Positions 53,240 through 61,195 of a stretch of 64,000 nt of DNA are shown piece by piece. A model generated the notes under the pieces. That model had not been told where the DNA came from and ran no database searches. It saw only the letters and a program-made list of their open reading frames with translations. The position numbers and the translations under genes were made by a program. Source of the stretch: Luteimonas abyssi (GTDB lineage Bacteria; Pseudomonadota; Gammaproteobacteria; Xanthomonadales; Xanthomonadaceae). The DNA lies in NCBI RefSeq assembly GCF_001482195.1, contig NZ_KQ759763.1, forward strand, positions 321,023 to 385,022, read 5' to 3'. How positions within the stretch are numbered: the stretch's first letter is position 1; every line of letters begins with the position of its first letter.

Positions 53240-54546
53240 GCGGGGACTTCCTCTTCGGATCGGGGTGCGGCGGCCGGTGCGGTGTTGCTCCCGCAGCCGG
53301 CGGAAAGGGGGGAGGCGAGGGAGGGCGCCGTCGCCGCGATGCCCGCGGCGTGGACGTGCCGTGCGACGTGCGGGCGCTGTTCGGGCACGGCGGCAGGGAC
53401 GTTCGCGGTCGCTCCGTGGCCGGCGGATGCGGGATCGCCGGATGCGGGTGCGCGATCGCCCGCCGGGGCCGGCGCGGTGGCGGTGCCGGCGGATACCGCG
53501 CGGCGACGCGGCTTGCGCGGTGCGCGCGGACGGACGTCGGTGAGCAGGCGGGCGAGCACGCCTGCGTCCACGTTGCCGCCCGAGACCACCGCGCACTTGC
53601 GGCGCGCGGCGACGCGCCGTCCCGCGGCCAGGGCCAGCGCGCCGGCACCCTCGGCGATGATGTGTTCCTCGAGTGCAAGTCGTACCAGCGTCTCGCGCAG
53701 CTCGGCCTCGCGGACGACGACGAGATCGTCGAGCAGGTCGGCCAGCAGCGCACTGGTCAGGTCGCCAGGCGTGGCGACGCGAACGCCGTCGGCCAGGGTC
53801 GTCACCGGGGCGATCGGGGTTTCGCCGCGCAGGCGTCGCGCCATCGCATCCACGCCCTCGACCTGGGCGCCGACGATCCGCGGCCGCCGCCGGCCACGCG
53901 GTGCCGACGCGCAGGCCGCGTGCAACGCCAGGCAGACGCCGGCGGCCAGACCGCCGCCGCCGATGGGCACCAGCAACACGTCGGGCAGCAGGGTCTCGAC
54001 GATCTCCAGCCCGACCGTGCCCTGGCCGGCGATCACGTCGGGGTCGTCGAAGGCCGACAGCAGCCGCCAGCCATTGCGCGCGGCCAGGTCGACCGCGAAT
54101 GCCTTGGCGGCATCGTAGGTATCGCCGTGCTGGCGGACGGTCGCGCCCCAGTGCGCGACGCCGGCGACCTTGGTCTGCGGTGCGTTGCACGGCATGACGG
54201 TGATCACCGGCACGCCCAGCCGCCAGGCCGCCCAGGCCAGCCCCTGCGCGTGATTGCCGGCGGATGCGGCCACGACCGGACGCTCGTCGCCGCGTTCGCG
54301 CGCGGCCAGCAATGCGTTGAGCGCGCCGCGCACCTTGTATGACCCGGTGCGCTGGAGGTTCTCCAGTTTCAGCCAGCAGCCGAAGCGCTCGGCATGGTGC
54401 AGCGGCGTGGCCGACAGATAGGGACGCAGTCGCGCCTGTGCGGCGAAGACGTCCGCCGCCTGCACCTTCGGGCCGGACAGTGCATCGCCGGCGGGGCCGT
54501 GATCGGATGGGCCGGGGACGGACAGGCGGGCGACGTCGCTCTCCAT
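53236..54546 (-). CDS. ilvA: Threonine ammonia-lyase (dehydratase) with unusual C-terminal tail
   Basis: The 436-residue PLP enzyme makes 2-oxobutyrate for isoleucine. PLP-Lys71 lies in [20 protein letters not shown] binds substrate and a Gly-rich loop [10 protein letters not shown] holds the phosphate. The catalytic domain ends near residue 335. The remaining 100 residues are a low-complexity Ala/Pro/Gly tail beginning [11 protein letters not shown], not an ACT regulatory domain. It is thus of the short TdcB-like type, as is usual at this place in Xanthomonad operons. The start (54546) overlaps the ilvE stop as TGATG. Confidence 0.93.
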   Translation of the reverse strand: MESDVARLSVPGPSDHGPAGDALSGPKVQAADVFAAQARLRPYLSATPLHHAERFGCWLKLENLQRTGSYKVRGALNALLAARERGDERPVVAASAGNHAQGLAWAAWRLGVPVITVMPCNAPQTKVAGVAHWGATVRQHGDTYDAAKAFAVDLAARNGWRLLSAFDDPDVIAGQGTVGLEIVETLLPDVLLVPIGGGGLAAGVCLALHAACASAPRGRRRPRIVGAQVEGVDAMARRLRGETPIAPVTTLADGVRVATPGDLTSALLADLLDDLVVVREAELRETLVRLALEEHIIAEGAGALALAAGRRVAARRKCAVVSGGNVDAGVLARLLTDVRPRAPRKPRRRAVSAGTATAPAPAGDRAPASGDPASAGHGATANVPAAVPEQRPHVARHVHAAGIAATAPSLASPLSAGCGSNTAPAAAPRSEEEVPA

Positions 54547-55511
54547 CAGACGCGGGTCAGCCAGTGGACGTGGTCGGCCGACTCGCCGCGGATGATGCCG
54601 GCATAGGCCTCGGCCAGGGCGCGGGTCACGGGGTTGTCGCCATAGGTGCGGGATTCGATCTGCGCGACCGGCGCGACTTCCGCGGCGGTGCCGCAGGCGA
54701 AGACCTCGTCGGCATCCTGCAGTTCGTCGATGTGGACCGCCCGGCTGTTCGCGCCGCTGAGCCGGATCAACGTGTCGCGGGTGATGCCGGGCAGCGCGTC
54801 GCGGTGTTCGACCGCGGTCACGGTGCCGTCGCGTACGACGAACACATTGGCGCCGGTGCATTCGACGACGAAGCCGTCGTGGTCGACGAACAGCGCTTCT
54901 TCGAAGCCGCGCGCCTTGGCCTCGCGTTTGGCCAGGATGGAGTTCACGTAACCGCCGCACAGCTTCAACGGCGGCAGTGCATCGGCCGGGTTGCGCCGCC
55001 ATGGCGAGATGCCGATGCGCGCGCGCTGGCCGTTGAGGTGCACCCGCGTGGCGGTGGTCGACACCATCAGGTGCTGCGCGTGTCCCTCGACGTCCAGGCC
55101 GAAGCCGCCGGCGCCGAACCAGGCGAGCGGGCGGATGTAGGCATCGCGATGGCCGTTGGCGCGCAACGTCGCCAACACGGCGGCGGTGGCCTGCCGGACG
55201 TCGAACGACATGCCCAGCAGTTCGGCGCCGCGGCGCATGCGCTCCAGGTGCTCGGGCAGCCGGAAGACGGCTGCGCCGCCGTCGACGGTGGCGTAGGCGC
55301 GGATGCCCTCGAATACGCCGCTGCCGTAATGCATGGCGTGGGTGGTCAGATCGGCGCGGGGGGCACCGGCCTCGACAAGCTCGCCATCGAACCAGACCTG
55401 TTCGCGTACCGCCGCGGCGCGCAGCGGGGTATTCGCGGCATCCGTCGACGCGGGCGTGTGCAGGCCCGTCGGTCCTGCGGGAGCGGCCACGGCGCCGGCG
55501 GTCACGGACAT
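54546..55511 (-). CDS. ilvE: Branched-chain amino-acid aminotransferase
   Basis: The 321-residue fold-type IV PLP enzyme catalyses the last step to Ile, Val and Leu. Marks are [17 protein letters not shown], the PLP-Lys in [21 protein letters not shown] and [11 protein letters not shown]. The first 35 residues are Ala/Thr/Pro-rich and not conserved, so a later start near residue 36 (REQVWFDGE) cannot be excluded, though no good codon is obvious. It overlaps ilvM by 10 nt. Confidence 0.96.
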   Translation of the reverse strand: MSVTAGAVAAPAGPTGLHTPASTDAANTPLRAAAVREQVWFDGELVEAGAPRADLTTHAMHYGSGVFEGIRAYATVDGGAAVFRLPEHLERMRRGAELLGMSFDVRQATAAVLATLRANGHRDAYIRPLAWFGAGGFGLDVEGHAQHLMVSTTATRVHLNGQRARIGISPWRRNPADALPPLKLCGGYVNSILAKREAKARGFEEALFVDHDGFVVECTGANVFVVRDGTVTAVEHRDALPGITRDTLIRLSGANSRAVHIDELQDADEVFACGTAAEVAPVAQIESRTYGDNPVTRALAEAYAGIIRGESADHVHWLTRV

Positions 55512-55738
55512 GCCAAGACCTCCACGTCCAGACAGTCGTACAGCTTCGCCAGTTGTTCGCGCAGCGAATCTTCCGAGCGGTCGCCTTCGACCGTCATCCG
55601 CAGATGCCAGCGGTCGCCGTCCGGCTGGGTCTCGCCGTCGACCGCCAGCGGTCGGAAACCACGGCGCTCGGCGGCGCCGAGCACGCGGGTCAGTGCGCCT
55701 TCGGCGCGTCGCAGGGTCAGCTCAAGCCGGTACTGCAT
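55502..55738 (-). CDS. ilvM: Acetolactate synthase small subunit (IlvM-type, ACT domain)
   Basis: A 78-residue ACT-domain protein: YRLELTLRRAEGALTRVLGAAERRGF then DRWHLRMTVEGDRS and LAKLYDCLDVEVL. It is the regulatory partner of IlvG. The start at 55738 lies inside the end of ilvG (17-nt overlap), the classic GM coupling. The frame is open upstream but only as ilvG shadow. Confidence 0.92.
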   Translation of the reverse strand: MQYRLELTLRRAEGALTRVLGAAERRGFRPLAVDGETQPDGDRWHLRMTVEGDRSEDSLREQLAKLYDCLDVEVLACP

Positions 55739-57548
55739 GGGACGGTTCCTCGGGAGTGGGAGACGGAGGCGCGGCGACGGCCTGGAGGTCTTCGCCATCG
55801 AGCATCTGCGCGTTGTTGTGGTTGGGCGGGACCAGTGGCCAGACATTGGCGGCCGGGTCGATCATCACGTGCAGCAGGGCCGGGCCATCCGCGGCCAGCA
55901 GTTGCGCCAGTGCGGCGTCGACGCCGTCGGCTTCGCGGACCGACAGCGCCTGGACGCCGAACGCGCGCGCGACTTCGGCGAAGTCCGGGTTGTCGGACAG
56001 GTCGATCTCCGAATAGCGGCGCTCGAAGAACAGTTCCTGCCACTGCCGCACCATGCCCAGGGCCTGGTTGTCGAGCAGTACGATCTTCACCGGCAGCCGG
56101 TAGCGGCGCAGGGTGGCCAGCTCCTGCACGTTCATCAGGAACGAGCCGTCGCCGCTCACGCACACCACCTGCGCATCCGGATCCTGGAACTGCGCACCGA
56201 TCGCCGCGGGCAGGCCGAAGCCCATCGCGCCGAGTGCGCCGCTGGTCAGGTGCCGGCGCGGATCGGCGAAGCGGCAATGCTGGGCGACCCACATCTGATG
56301 CTGCCCGACGTCGCAGCTGATCACGGCACCGGGCGACAGCTCGGTCAGCCGCTTCAGCAGCGCGGGTGCGTAGACGCCTTGCCCCGGTGCGTCGTAACGC
56401 GGGGCGAAACGCTGGCGCCGGGCCTGGCAGTCCTGCAGCCATGTGCGCCGCGCGGCCGCATGGCGGCCACGGTAGGCCTGCATCCCGAGGGCGGGAGTCA
56501 GGCGTTCCAGTGCGTAGACGATGTCGCCGTGTACCGACACGTCGGCGGCGCGGAGCTTGCCGATCTCGCAGATGTCGGCGTCCAGGTGCACCACGCGCGC
56601 GTCCGGCGCGAACTCGGCCAGCTTGCCGGTGGCGCGGTCGTCGAAGCGCGCGCCGACCACGATCAGCACGTCGCAGGCCTGCACGGCATGGTTGGCCGCG
56701 CGGCTGCCGTGCATGCCCAGCATGCCCATGTGGCAGGGGTCGGTGGCCGGCAGGGCGCCCAGGCCCTTCAAGGTGAGTACGGTCGGGATGCGCGCCTGCG
56801 CGACGAAATCGCGAAACGCGTCGACGGCGCCGGCCAGGGCGATGCCGCCCCCGCCGTAGATCACCGGGTTCTGCGCTTGCGAGATCAGGGCGGCGGCAGC
56901 GTGCAGGGCGGCATCGGGCGGCGGCGGCACCGGCGCGGATGCACGCGGGACGTGTGCCGGCAGGTGGGCGGCGTCGCCGATCTGCACGTCCTTCGGCAGG
57001 TCGATCAGCACCGGGCCGGGGCGACCGGAGCGGGCGATGCGGAACGCTTCGGCGACCATCTCCGGGAGTTCGTCGACGTGTCGCGCCAGGAAGCTGTGCT
57101 TGACGATCGGCATGGTCATGCCGAACACGTCCAGTTCCTGGAACGCGTCGGTGCCCAGCAGCGGCGTGGCGACCTGGCCGGTGATCACCACCATCGGCAC
57201 CGAATCCAGCATCGCATCGGCGATGCCGGTGACCAGGTTCGACGCGCCCGGCCCGGAGGTGGCCACGCACACGCCGACGCGTCCGCTGGCGCGTGCGTAC
57301 CCGTTGGCGGCGAACGCCGCGCCCTGCTCGTGGCGGACCAGCACATGCTTCAGCGGGGCGCCGTGCAGGGCGTCGTAGAACGGCATGATCGCGCCGCCCG
57401 GGTAGCCGAACAGGACATCGACGCCCTCGGCCTGCAGCGCGTCGACCACCCAGCGCGCGCCGTTGCGCGGCGCAGGCATCGCCGCAGCCGCCACGTCCGC
57501 GCCGGCGGGCAGGTGCTCGGGTTCGGGGGCCGCCGCCTGCGTGCCCAT
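55722..57548 (-). CDS. ilvG: Acetolactate synthase large subunit
   Basis: The 608-residue TPP/FAD enzyme catalyses the first common step to Val, Leu and Ile. It has the catalytic Glu in VRHEQGAAFAANGYAR, the acetolactate-synthase pattern GAIMPFYDAL and the TPP motif GDGSFLMNVQELATL with Asn downstream. An Ala/Pro-rich stretch of about 25 residues precedes the conserved start (GARWVVDALQAEGVDVLFGYPGG). ATG 57548 overlaps the ilvC stop as TGATG. Confidence 0.97.
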   Translation of the reverse strand: MGTQAAAPEPEHLPAGADVAAAAMPAPRNGARWVVDALQAEGVDVLFGYPGGAIMPFYDALHGAPLKHVLVRHEQGAAFAANGYARASGRVGVCVATSGPGASNLVTGIADAMLDSVPMVVITGQVATPLLGTDAFQELDVFGMTMPIVKHSFLARHVDELPEMVAEAFRIARSGRPGPVLIDLPKDVQIGDAAHLPAHVPRASAPVPPPPDAALHAAAALISQAQNPVIYGGGGIALAGAVDAFRDFVAQARIPTVLTLKGLGALPATDPCHMGMLGMHGSRAANHAVQACDVLIVVGARFDDRATGKLAEFAPDARVVHLDADICEIGKLRAADVSVHGDIVYALERLTPALGMQAYRGRHAAARRTWLQDCQARRQRFAPRYDAPGQGVYAPALLKRLTELSPGAVISCDVGQHQMWVAQHCRFADPRRHLTSGALGAMGFGLPAAIGAQFQDPDAQVVCVSGDGSFLMNVQELATLRRYRLPVKIVLLDNQALGMVRQWQELFFERRYSEIDLSDNPDFAEVARAFGVQALSVREADGVDAALAQLLAADGPALLHVMIDPAANVWPLVPPNHNNAQMLDGEDLQAVAAPPSPTPEEPSHAVPA

Positions 57549-58588
57549 CACGCAGCCTCGGTCTGCGGTTGCGGTGTACCGGTGCGCGCGTCGGGGGCGG
57601 CGTCGGGGGTGCCCTGGGCGTCCTGCAGCCATTGCATCTGCGCGCGCAGGCGGCGGCCCGTCGCTTCGATCGGGTGATCCAGATCGGCCTGGCGATAGCG
57701 GTTGTAGTTGGGCAGGCCGGCCTCGTATTCGGCGATCCAGTTCCTGGCGAACGTGCCGTCCTGGATATCGGTGAGCACCGCCTTCATGCGCGCCTTGGTG
57801 TCGGCGTCGATGACCCGGGGTCCGCTGACGAAATCGCCGTACTGCGCGGTCTCGGAGATGAACTCCAGCATCCGGCCGATGCCGCCCTCGTAGAACAGGT
57901 CGACGATCAGCTTCAGTTCGTGCAGGACTTCGTAGTAGGCGATCTCGGGCTGATAGCCGGCCTCCACCAGGGTCTCGTAGCCCGCCTGCACCAGCGCGCT
58001 GGCGCCGCCGCACAGCACCGCCTGCTCGCCGAACAGGTCGGTCTCGGTCTCTTCCTTGAAGCTGGTGCGGATGACGTTGGCGCGCGCACCGCCGATCCCC
58101 GCGGCGTAGGTGCGCGCGAACGCTTCCGCCTGGCCGCTGCGATCCTGTTCGACCGCGAAGATGCACGGTACGCCACGCCCGATCTCGTACTCGCGGCGCA
58201 CCAGCGCACCCGGTCCCTTGGGCGCGACCAGGATCACGTCGAGATCCGCGCGCGGCGCGATGCGACCGTAATGCACGTTGAAGCCGTGCGCGAACAGCAG
58301 ACAGGCGCCTTCGCGCATGTGCGGCGCCAGCACCTCGTCGTACAGCTTGGCCTGCACCATGTCCGGGGTCAGGACGGCGACGATGTCGGCGCTCGCGGCG
58401 GCGTCGGCCGGTGTGACCACGGCGAAGCCGTCGGCGGTGGCGCGCTGTTCGGTGGGGCCGCCGGGGCGCAGGCCGACGATGACGTCGAAGCCGGAGTCGC
58501 GCAGGTTGAGGGCATGTGCGCGTCCCTGGCTGCCGTAGCCGATGACGGCGACGGTGGGTGTGTGGGCGGAGGCGGTGGACTCGGTCAT
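57548..58588 (-). CDS. ilvC: Ketol-acid reductoisomerase (NADP+)
   Basis: This 346-residue class I enzyme has the Rossmann motif [13 protein letters not shown], the cofactor loop [10 protein letters not shown], the metal-binding [15 protein letters not shown] and [17 protein letters not shown]. The last 20 residues ([12 protein letters not shown]...) form a non-conserved tail. It follows ilvD by 69 nt. The enzyme reduces and isomerises acetohydroxy acids. Confidence 0.98.
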   Translation of the reverse strand: MTESTASAHTPTVAVIGYGSQGRAHALNLRDSGFDVIVGLRPGGPTEQRATADGFAVVTPADAAASADIVAVLTPDMVQAKLYDEVLAPHMREGACLLFAHGFNVHYGRIAPRADLDVILVAPKGPGALVRREYEIGRGVPCIFAVEQDRSGQAEAFARTYAAGIGGARANVIRTSFKEETETDLFGEQAVLCGGASALVQAGYETLVEAGYQPEIAYYEVLHELKLIVDLFYEGGIGRMLEFISETAQYGDFVSGPRVIDADTKARMKAVLTDIQDGTFARNWIAEYEAGLPNYNRYRQADLDHPIEATGRRLRAQMQWLQDAQGTPDAAPDARTGTPQPQTEAA

Positions 58589-58657
58589 GACAGGATTCCG
58601 TGAGGTCGGGGGTGAGGAAGAAACGGGTGGAGTGAGGGGGGCGGCGGAGCGGCGGCG

Positions 58658-60448
58658 TCAGTCGTCGACGAGGGCGCTGTCGATGGGCCGGCGGATGGGG
58701 TGGCGGAGCTCACGCCGTCCCGCTCCTGCGGTTCGGTCGTCGGCGGAAACCCTGTCGGCTGCCGGCGCCGCGGTGGTGGCGACGCGGGTGTCGGGGCCGG
58801 CGGACGTGGTGGCGCCCCGCGAGGCGGATCCGACCAGACGCGCGAACTTGGCCAGGACGCCGCCGGTCACCCGCTGCGGGATCGTGGCCGGCGTGCGCTC
58901 GCTCAGCGGGGCGTCGGTGGACAGCGTGCGGGTGGCGGTATCGACGGTGACGATGTCGCCGTCGCGCAGGTAGGCCAACGGACCGCCGACGGCCGCTTCG
59001 GGGGCGACATGGCCGACCATGAAACCGCGGGTGGCGCCGGAGAAACGGCCATCGGTGATCAGTGCGACGTCATCGCCCAGGCCCTGGCCGACCAGCGCGG
59101 CCGTCACCGCGAGCATTTCGCGCATGCCCGGGCCACCGACCGGACCCTCGAAGCGGATCACCACCACGTCGCCGGGCCGGATCGCGCGCGCCTGCACGGC
59201 GGCGAAGCAGGCTTCCTCGGAATCGAACACCCGCGCCGGACCGCTGTGGCGGGTGCGCCCGTGGCCGGCCAGCTTGAGGATGCATCCCTCGGGGGCGAGA
59301 TCGCCGTACAGGATCGCGTAGCCACCCTGCGGCTTGATCGGCGCGTGCACCGGACGCACCGCGTCCTGCGCGGCATCGGGCGCACGCGCGGCGATGGCGG
59401 CGTCGATGTCCGCGAACAGGGTGTGGCCGGTGACCGTCGGGATGTCGTCGATCAGGCCGGCCGCGCGCAGTTCGCGCGCGACCAGCGCGGTGCCCCCCTG
59501 CGCATACAGTTCGGCTGCGGTGTAGCGACCGCCGGGCTTGAGATCGGCGATGACCGGGGTGGCCGCCGCGGCGTGGAAGTCTTCCAGGTCGAACGGCACG
59601 CCGGCCTCGTGGGCGATCGCCAGCAGGTGCAGTGCTGCATTGGTGGAACCGGCGGTGGCCGACACCGCGCGCGCCGCATTGCGCAGCGCGACCGGAGAGA
59701 GGATCGCGCGCGGTGTCGGGCCGCCGGAAAGCAGGGTGCGCACCGCCAGTTCGCCGCAGCGACGTGCTGCGGCGCCCTTGTCGGGATCGGTGGCGGGGAT
59801 GTCGTTGAGGCCCATCGGCGACAGGCCCAGGAAGCCCAGCACCATGGCCATGGTGTTGGCGGTGAACTGGCCGCCGCAGGCGCCGGCGCCCGGACAGGCG
59901 GCGGCCTCGACCTCGCGCAGGCCGTCGTCGTCGAGGGTGCCGGCGGCGTGCTGGCCAACGGCTTCGAAGACGTCCTGGATGGTGATTGAGCGGCCCTTGC
60001 AATGGCCGTGGGCGATGGTGCCGCCGTAGAGGATCACGGTGGGGATGTCGAGGCGGGCGGCAGCCATGGCGGCCGCGGGGATGGTCTTGTCGCAGCCGCA
60101 CAGCAGCACCATGGCATCGAGGCAGTGGCCGTCCACGGCCAGTTCGATGGAATCGGCGATCAGTTCGCGCGACGGCAGCGAGGCGCGCATGCCGCGCGAA
60201 CCCATGGCGATGCCGTCGGTCACGGCGATGGTGTTGAACTCGATCGGCGTGCCGCCGGCGTCGCGGATGCCGGCCGCAGCGTGCTGGGCCAGGTCGCGCA
60301 GGCCCAGGTTGCAGGGGGATACGTTGGACCAGGTGTGCACCACCGCGATCAGCGGCCGGGCGATGGCGTCGTCGTCCAGGCCGGTGGCGCGCAGCATCGC
60401 GCGCGCCGGAGCGTGGTCGGGGCCTTTCTTGATGGCGTCGCTGCGCAC
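58658..60448 (-). CDS. ilvD: Dihydroxy-acid dehydratase
   Basis: The 596-residue iron-sulfur enzyme has cluster Cys in [15 protein letters not shown] and [16 protein letters not shown]. The start is GTG 60448 with GAGGAAA about 10 nt upstream; this ribosome site lies just after the attenuator terminator. The conserved protein ends near residue 551 ([11 protein letters not shown]); a 45-residue tail follows that is Ala/Arg-rich and not conserved. It is the first structural gene of the operon, about 100 nt after the leader peptide stop. Confidence 0.97.
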   Translation of the reverse strand: MRSDAIKKGPDHAPARAMLRATGLDDDAIARPLIAVVHTWSNVSPCNLGLRDLAQHAAAGIRDAGGTPIEFNTIAVTDGIAMGSRGMRASLPSRELIADSIELAVDGHCLDAMVLLCGCDKTIPAAAMAAARLDIPTVILYGGTIAHGHCKGRSITIQDVFEAVGQHAAGTLDDDGLREVEAAACPGAGACGGQFTANTMAMVLGFLGLSPMGLNDIPATDPDKGAAARRCGELAVRTLLSGGPTPRAILSPVALRNAARAVSATAGSTNAALHLLAIAHEAGVPFDLEDFHAAAATPVIADLKPGGRYTAAELYAQGGTALVARELRAAGLIDDIPTVTGHTLFADIDAAIAARAPDAAQDAVRPVHAPIKPQGGYAILYGDLAPEGCILKLAGHGRTRHSGPARVFDSEEACFAAVQARAIRPGDVVVIRFEGPVGGPGMREMLAVTAALVGQGLGDDVALITDGRFSGATRGFMVGHVAPEAAVGGPLAYLRDGDIVTVDTATRTLSTDAPLSERTPATIPQRVTGGVLAKFARLVGSASRGATTSAGPDTRVATTAAPAADRVSADDRTAGAGRRELRHPIRRPIDSALVDD

Positions 60449-60483
60449 TGCGGTGTTTCCTCATGTAGGAAACCCGGGCCGTA

Positions 60484-60519
60484 GAAAACGAAAAACCCCG
60501 CGCCGTTTCGGGCGCGGGG
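60484..60519 (-). terminator. Attenuator terminator of the ilv-leu operon
   Basis: On the minus strand a perfect 9-bp stem CCCCGCGCC/GGCGCGGGG (60519-60496) with a 6-nt loop is followed by TTTTTCGTTTTC. It lies between the leader peptide and ilvD. An identical GGCGCGGG occurs in the leader-peptide codons (60577-60570) and can pair with the terminator 5' arm instead, giving an antiterminator. Confidence 0.92.
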
Positions 60520-60553
60520 TCTAGGTTCTTTCGACCTGGGTTTGTTGTTTCAG

Positions 60554-60694
60554 TTACACAAACCCGATTCCCGCGCCGGTGGAGCTGGTAATAAGGACGA
60601 CGACGACGAGAAGGAGCGCGACCGGAAGTCGCACGTCGGCACGGACCGCGAGGGCGGTCTGGGCGATGGGCGAGGTGGCGGTGCGCTGCGTCAT
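60554..60694 (-). CDS. ilvL: ilv leader peptide
   Basis: A 46-codon frame from ATG 60694 ends at TAA. Residues 25-35 read VALLLVVVVLI, eleven codons of which ten are for Val, Leu or Ile. A stem GGGTTTG/CAAACCC (60565-60538 on the minus strand) spans the stop codon, and the attenuator terminator follows. This is the layout of classical attenuation by ribosome stalling on charged branched-chain tRNA shortage. There is no Shine-Dalgarno sequence, and the -10 box ends only 8 nt before the ATG, so translation is probably leaderless. An internal GTG (residue 21) is the alternative start. Confidence 0.85.
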   Translation of the reverse strand: MTQRTATSPIAQTALAVRADVRLPVALLLVVVVLITSSTGAGIGFV

Positions 60695-60702
60695 GGGAAC
60701 CG

Positions 60703-60732
60703 AGATAACCACGGGTGTTTTCGTCGTGTCAA
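60703..60732 (-). promoter_or_regulatory. Sigma-70 promoter of the ilv-leu operon
   Basis: On the minus strand TTGACA (60732-60727), an 18-nt spacer and TTATCT (60708-60703) form a strong promoter. Transcription should begin around 60694-60697, at or just before the ATG of the leader peptide. Confidence 0.82.
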
Positions 60733-60989
60733 CAGTTTCATCGAAAACTTTCGACCGGGTCCTCGTCGCGGGGAGGCTGCCGTTTCCGGCGGGGCCGATC
60801 AGGTCGCTGCATCGCGAAGCGAAGCGGGGCATTGTCGGTTCCCCTCGCGACCGACAGCTCTCCGGTTCGGGAGAGGACCGGAACGTCCGCCTCCCCGGCA
60901 CGTAACTCGTAGGACCCAACGACACGCAGACTCGAACCGTGAGCGTGAGGGCCGAAGCCTGCGCACCGCACTGGTTACGAATGCAACGT
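60733..60989. other. Divergent intergenic core between ilv and aro promoters
   Basis: About 257 bases separate the two leader promoters. Open frames here lack ribosome sites and conserved sequence. I see no operator with confidence; only A/T-rich patches near 60735-60750 next to the ilv -35 box, where an activator could bind. Confidence 0.45.
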
Positions 60990-61017
60990 TTGCGCCACCT
61001 GCGTGCGACGTGATACC
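60990..61017 (+). promoter_or_regulatory. Probable promoter of the aroG leader
   Basis: TTGCGC (60990-60995), a 16-nt spacer and GATACC (61012-61017) are the best match upstream of the aromatic leader peptide. Transcription would start near 61024, giving only about 3 nt before the ATG. Confidence 0.5.
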
Positions 61018-61026
61018 AAGTCGCCC

Positions 61027-61107
61027 ATGCAACGTCCTGTCCTCCGCGCCTATGTCTGGTTTTACGGCTTTCCGATGCCGGCGGCGGACGGGGTGCGCAC
61101 GATCTAG
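61027..61107 (+). CDS. Aromatic amino-acid leader peptide before DAHP synthase
   Basis: A 26-residue frame, ATG 61027 to TAG 61107, contains the run YVWFYGF at residues 9-15 (codons 61051-61071): two Tyr, one Trp and two Phe in seven codons. An intrinsic terminator follows 25 nt after the stop, and then the DAHP synthase gene. CCGGCGGC in the leader (61078-61085) repeats the 3' arm of the terminator and can pair with its 5' arm, forming an antiterminator when a ribosome stalls on the aromatic codons. There is no ribosome site, so initiation is likely leaderless. Confidence 0.85.
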   Translation: MQRPVLRAYVWFYGFPMPAADGVRTI

Positions 61108-61131
61108 ACGATCACCACACGAATCCCGAAC

Positions 61132-61159
61132 AGCCGCCGGCACTCCCCGGCGGCTTTTT
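61132..61159 (+). terminator. Attenuator terminator before aroG
   Basis: Stem AGCCGCCGG (61132-61140) / CCGGCGGCT (61147-61155), 6-nt loop, then TTTTT. It lies 37 nt upstream of the aroG start. A further copy of GCCGCCGG at 61163-61170 could compete for the 3' arm. Confidence 0.9.
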
Positions 61160-61195
61160 CATGCCGCCGGATGCCAACACCCGGAGCATGACCCT

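Noticed and set aside
54339..57677. A plus-strand open frame of about 1100 codons
   Set aside because: It is antisense to ilvA, ilvE, ilvM and ilvG. At high GC, antisense frames of real genes stay open. The composition is Arg/Gly/His/Gln-rich without conserved motifs.
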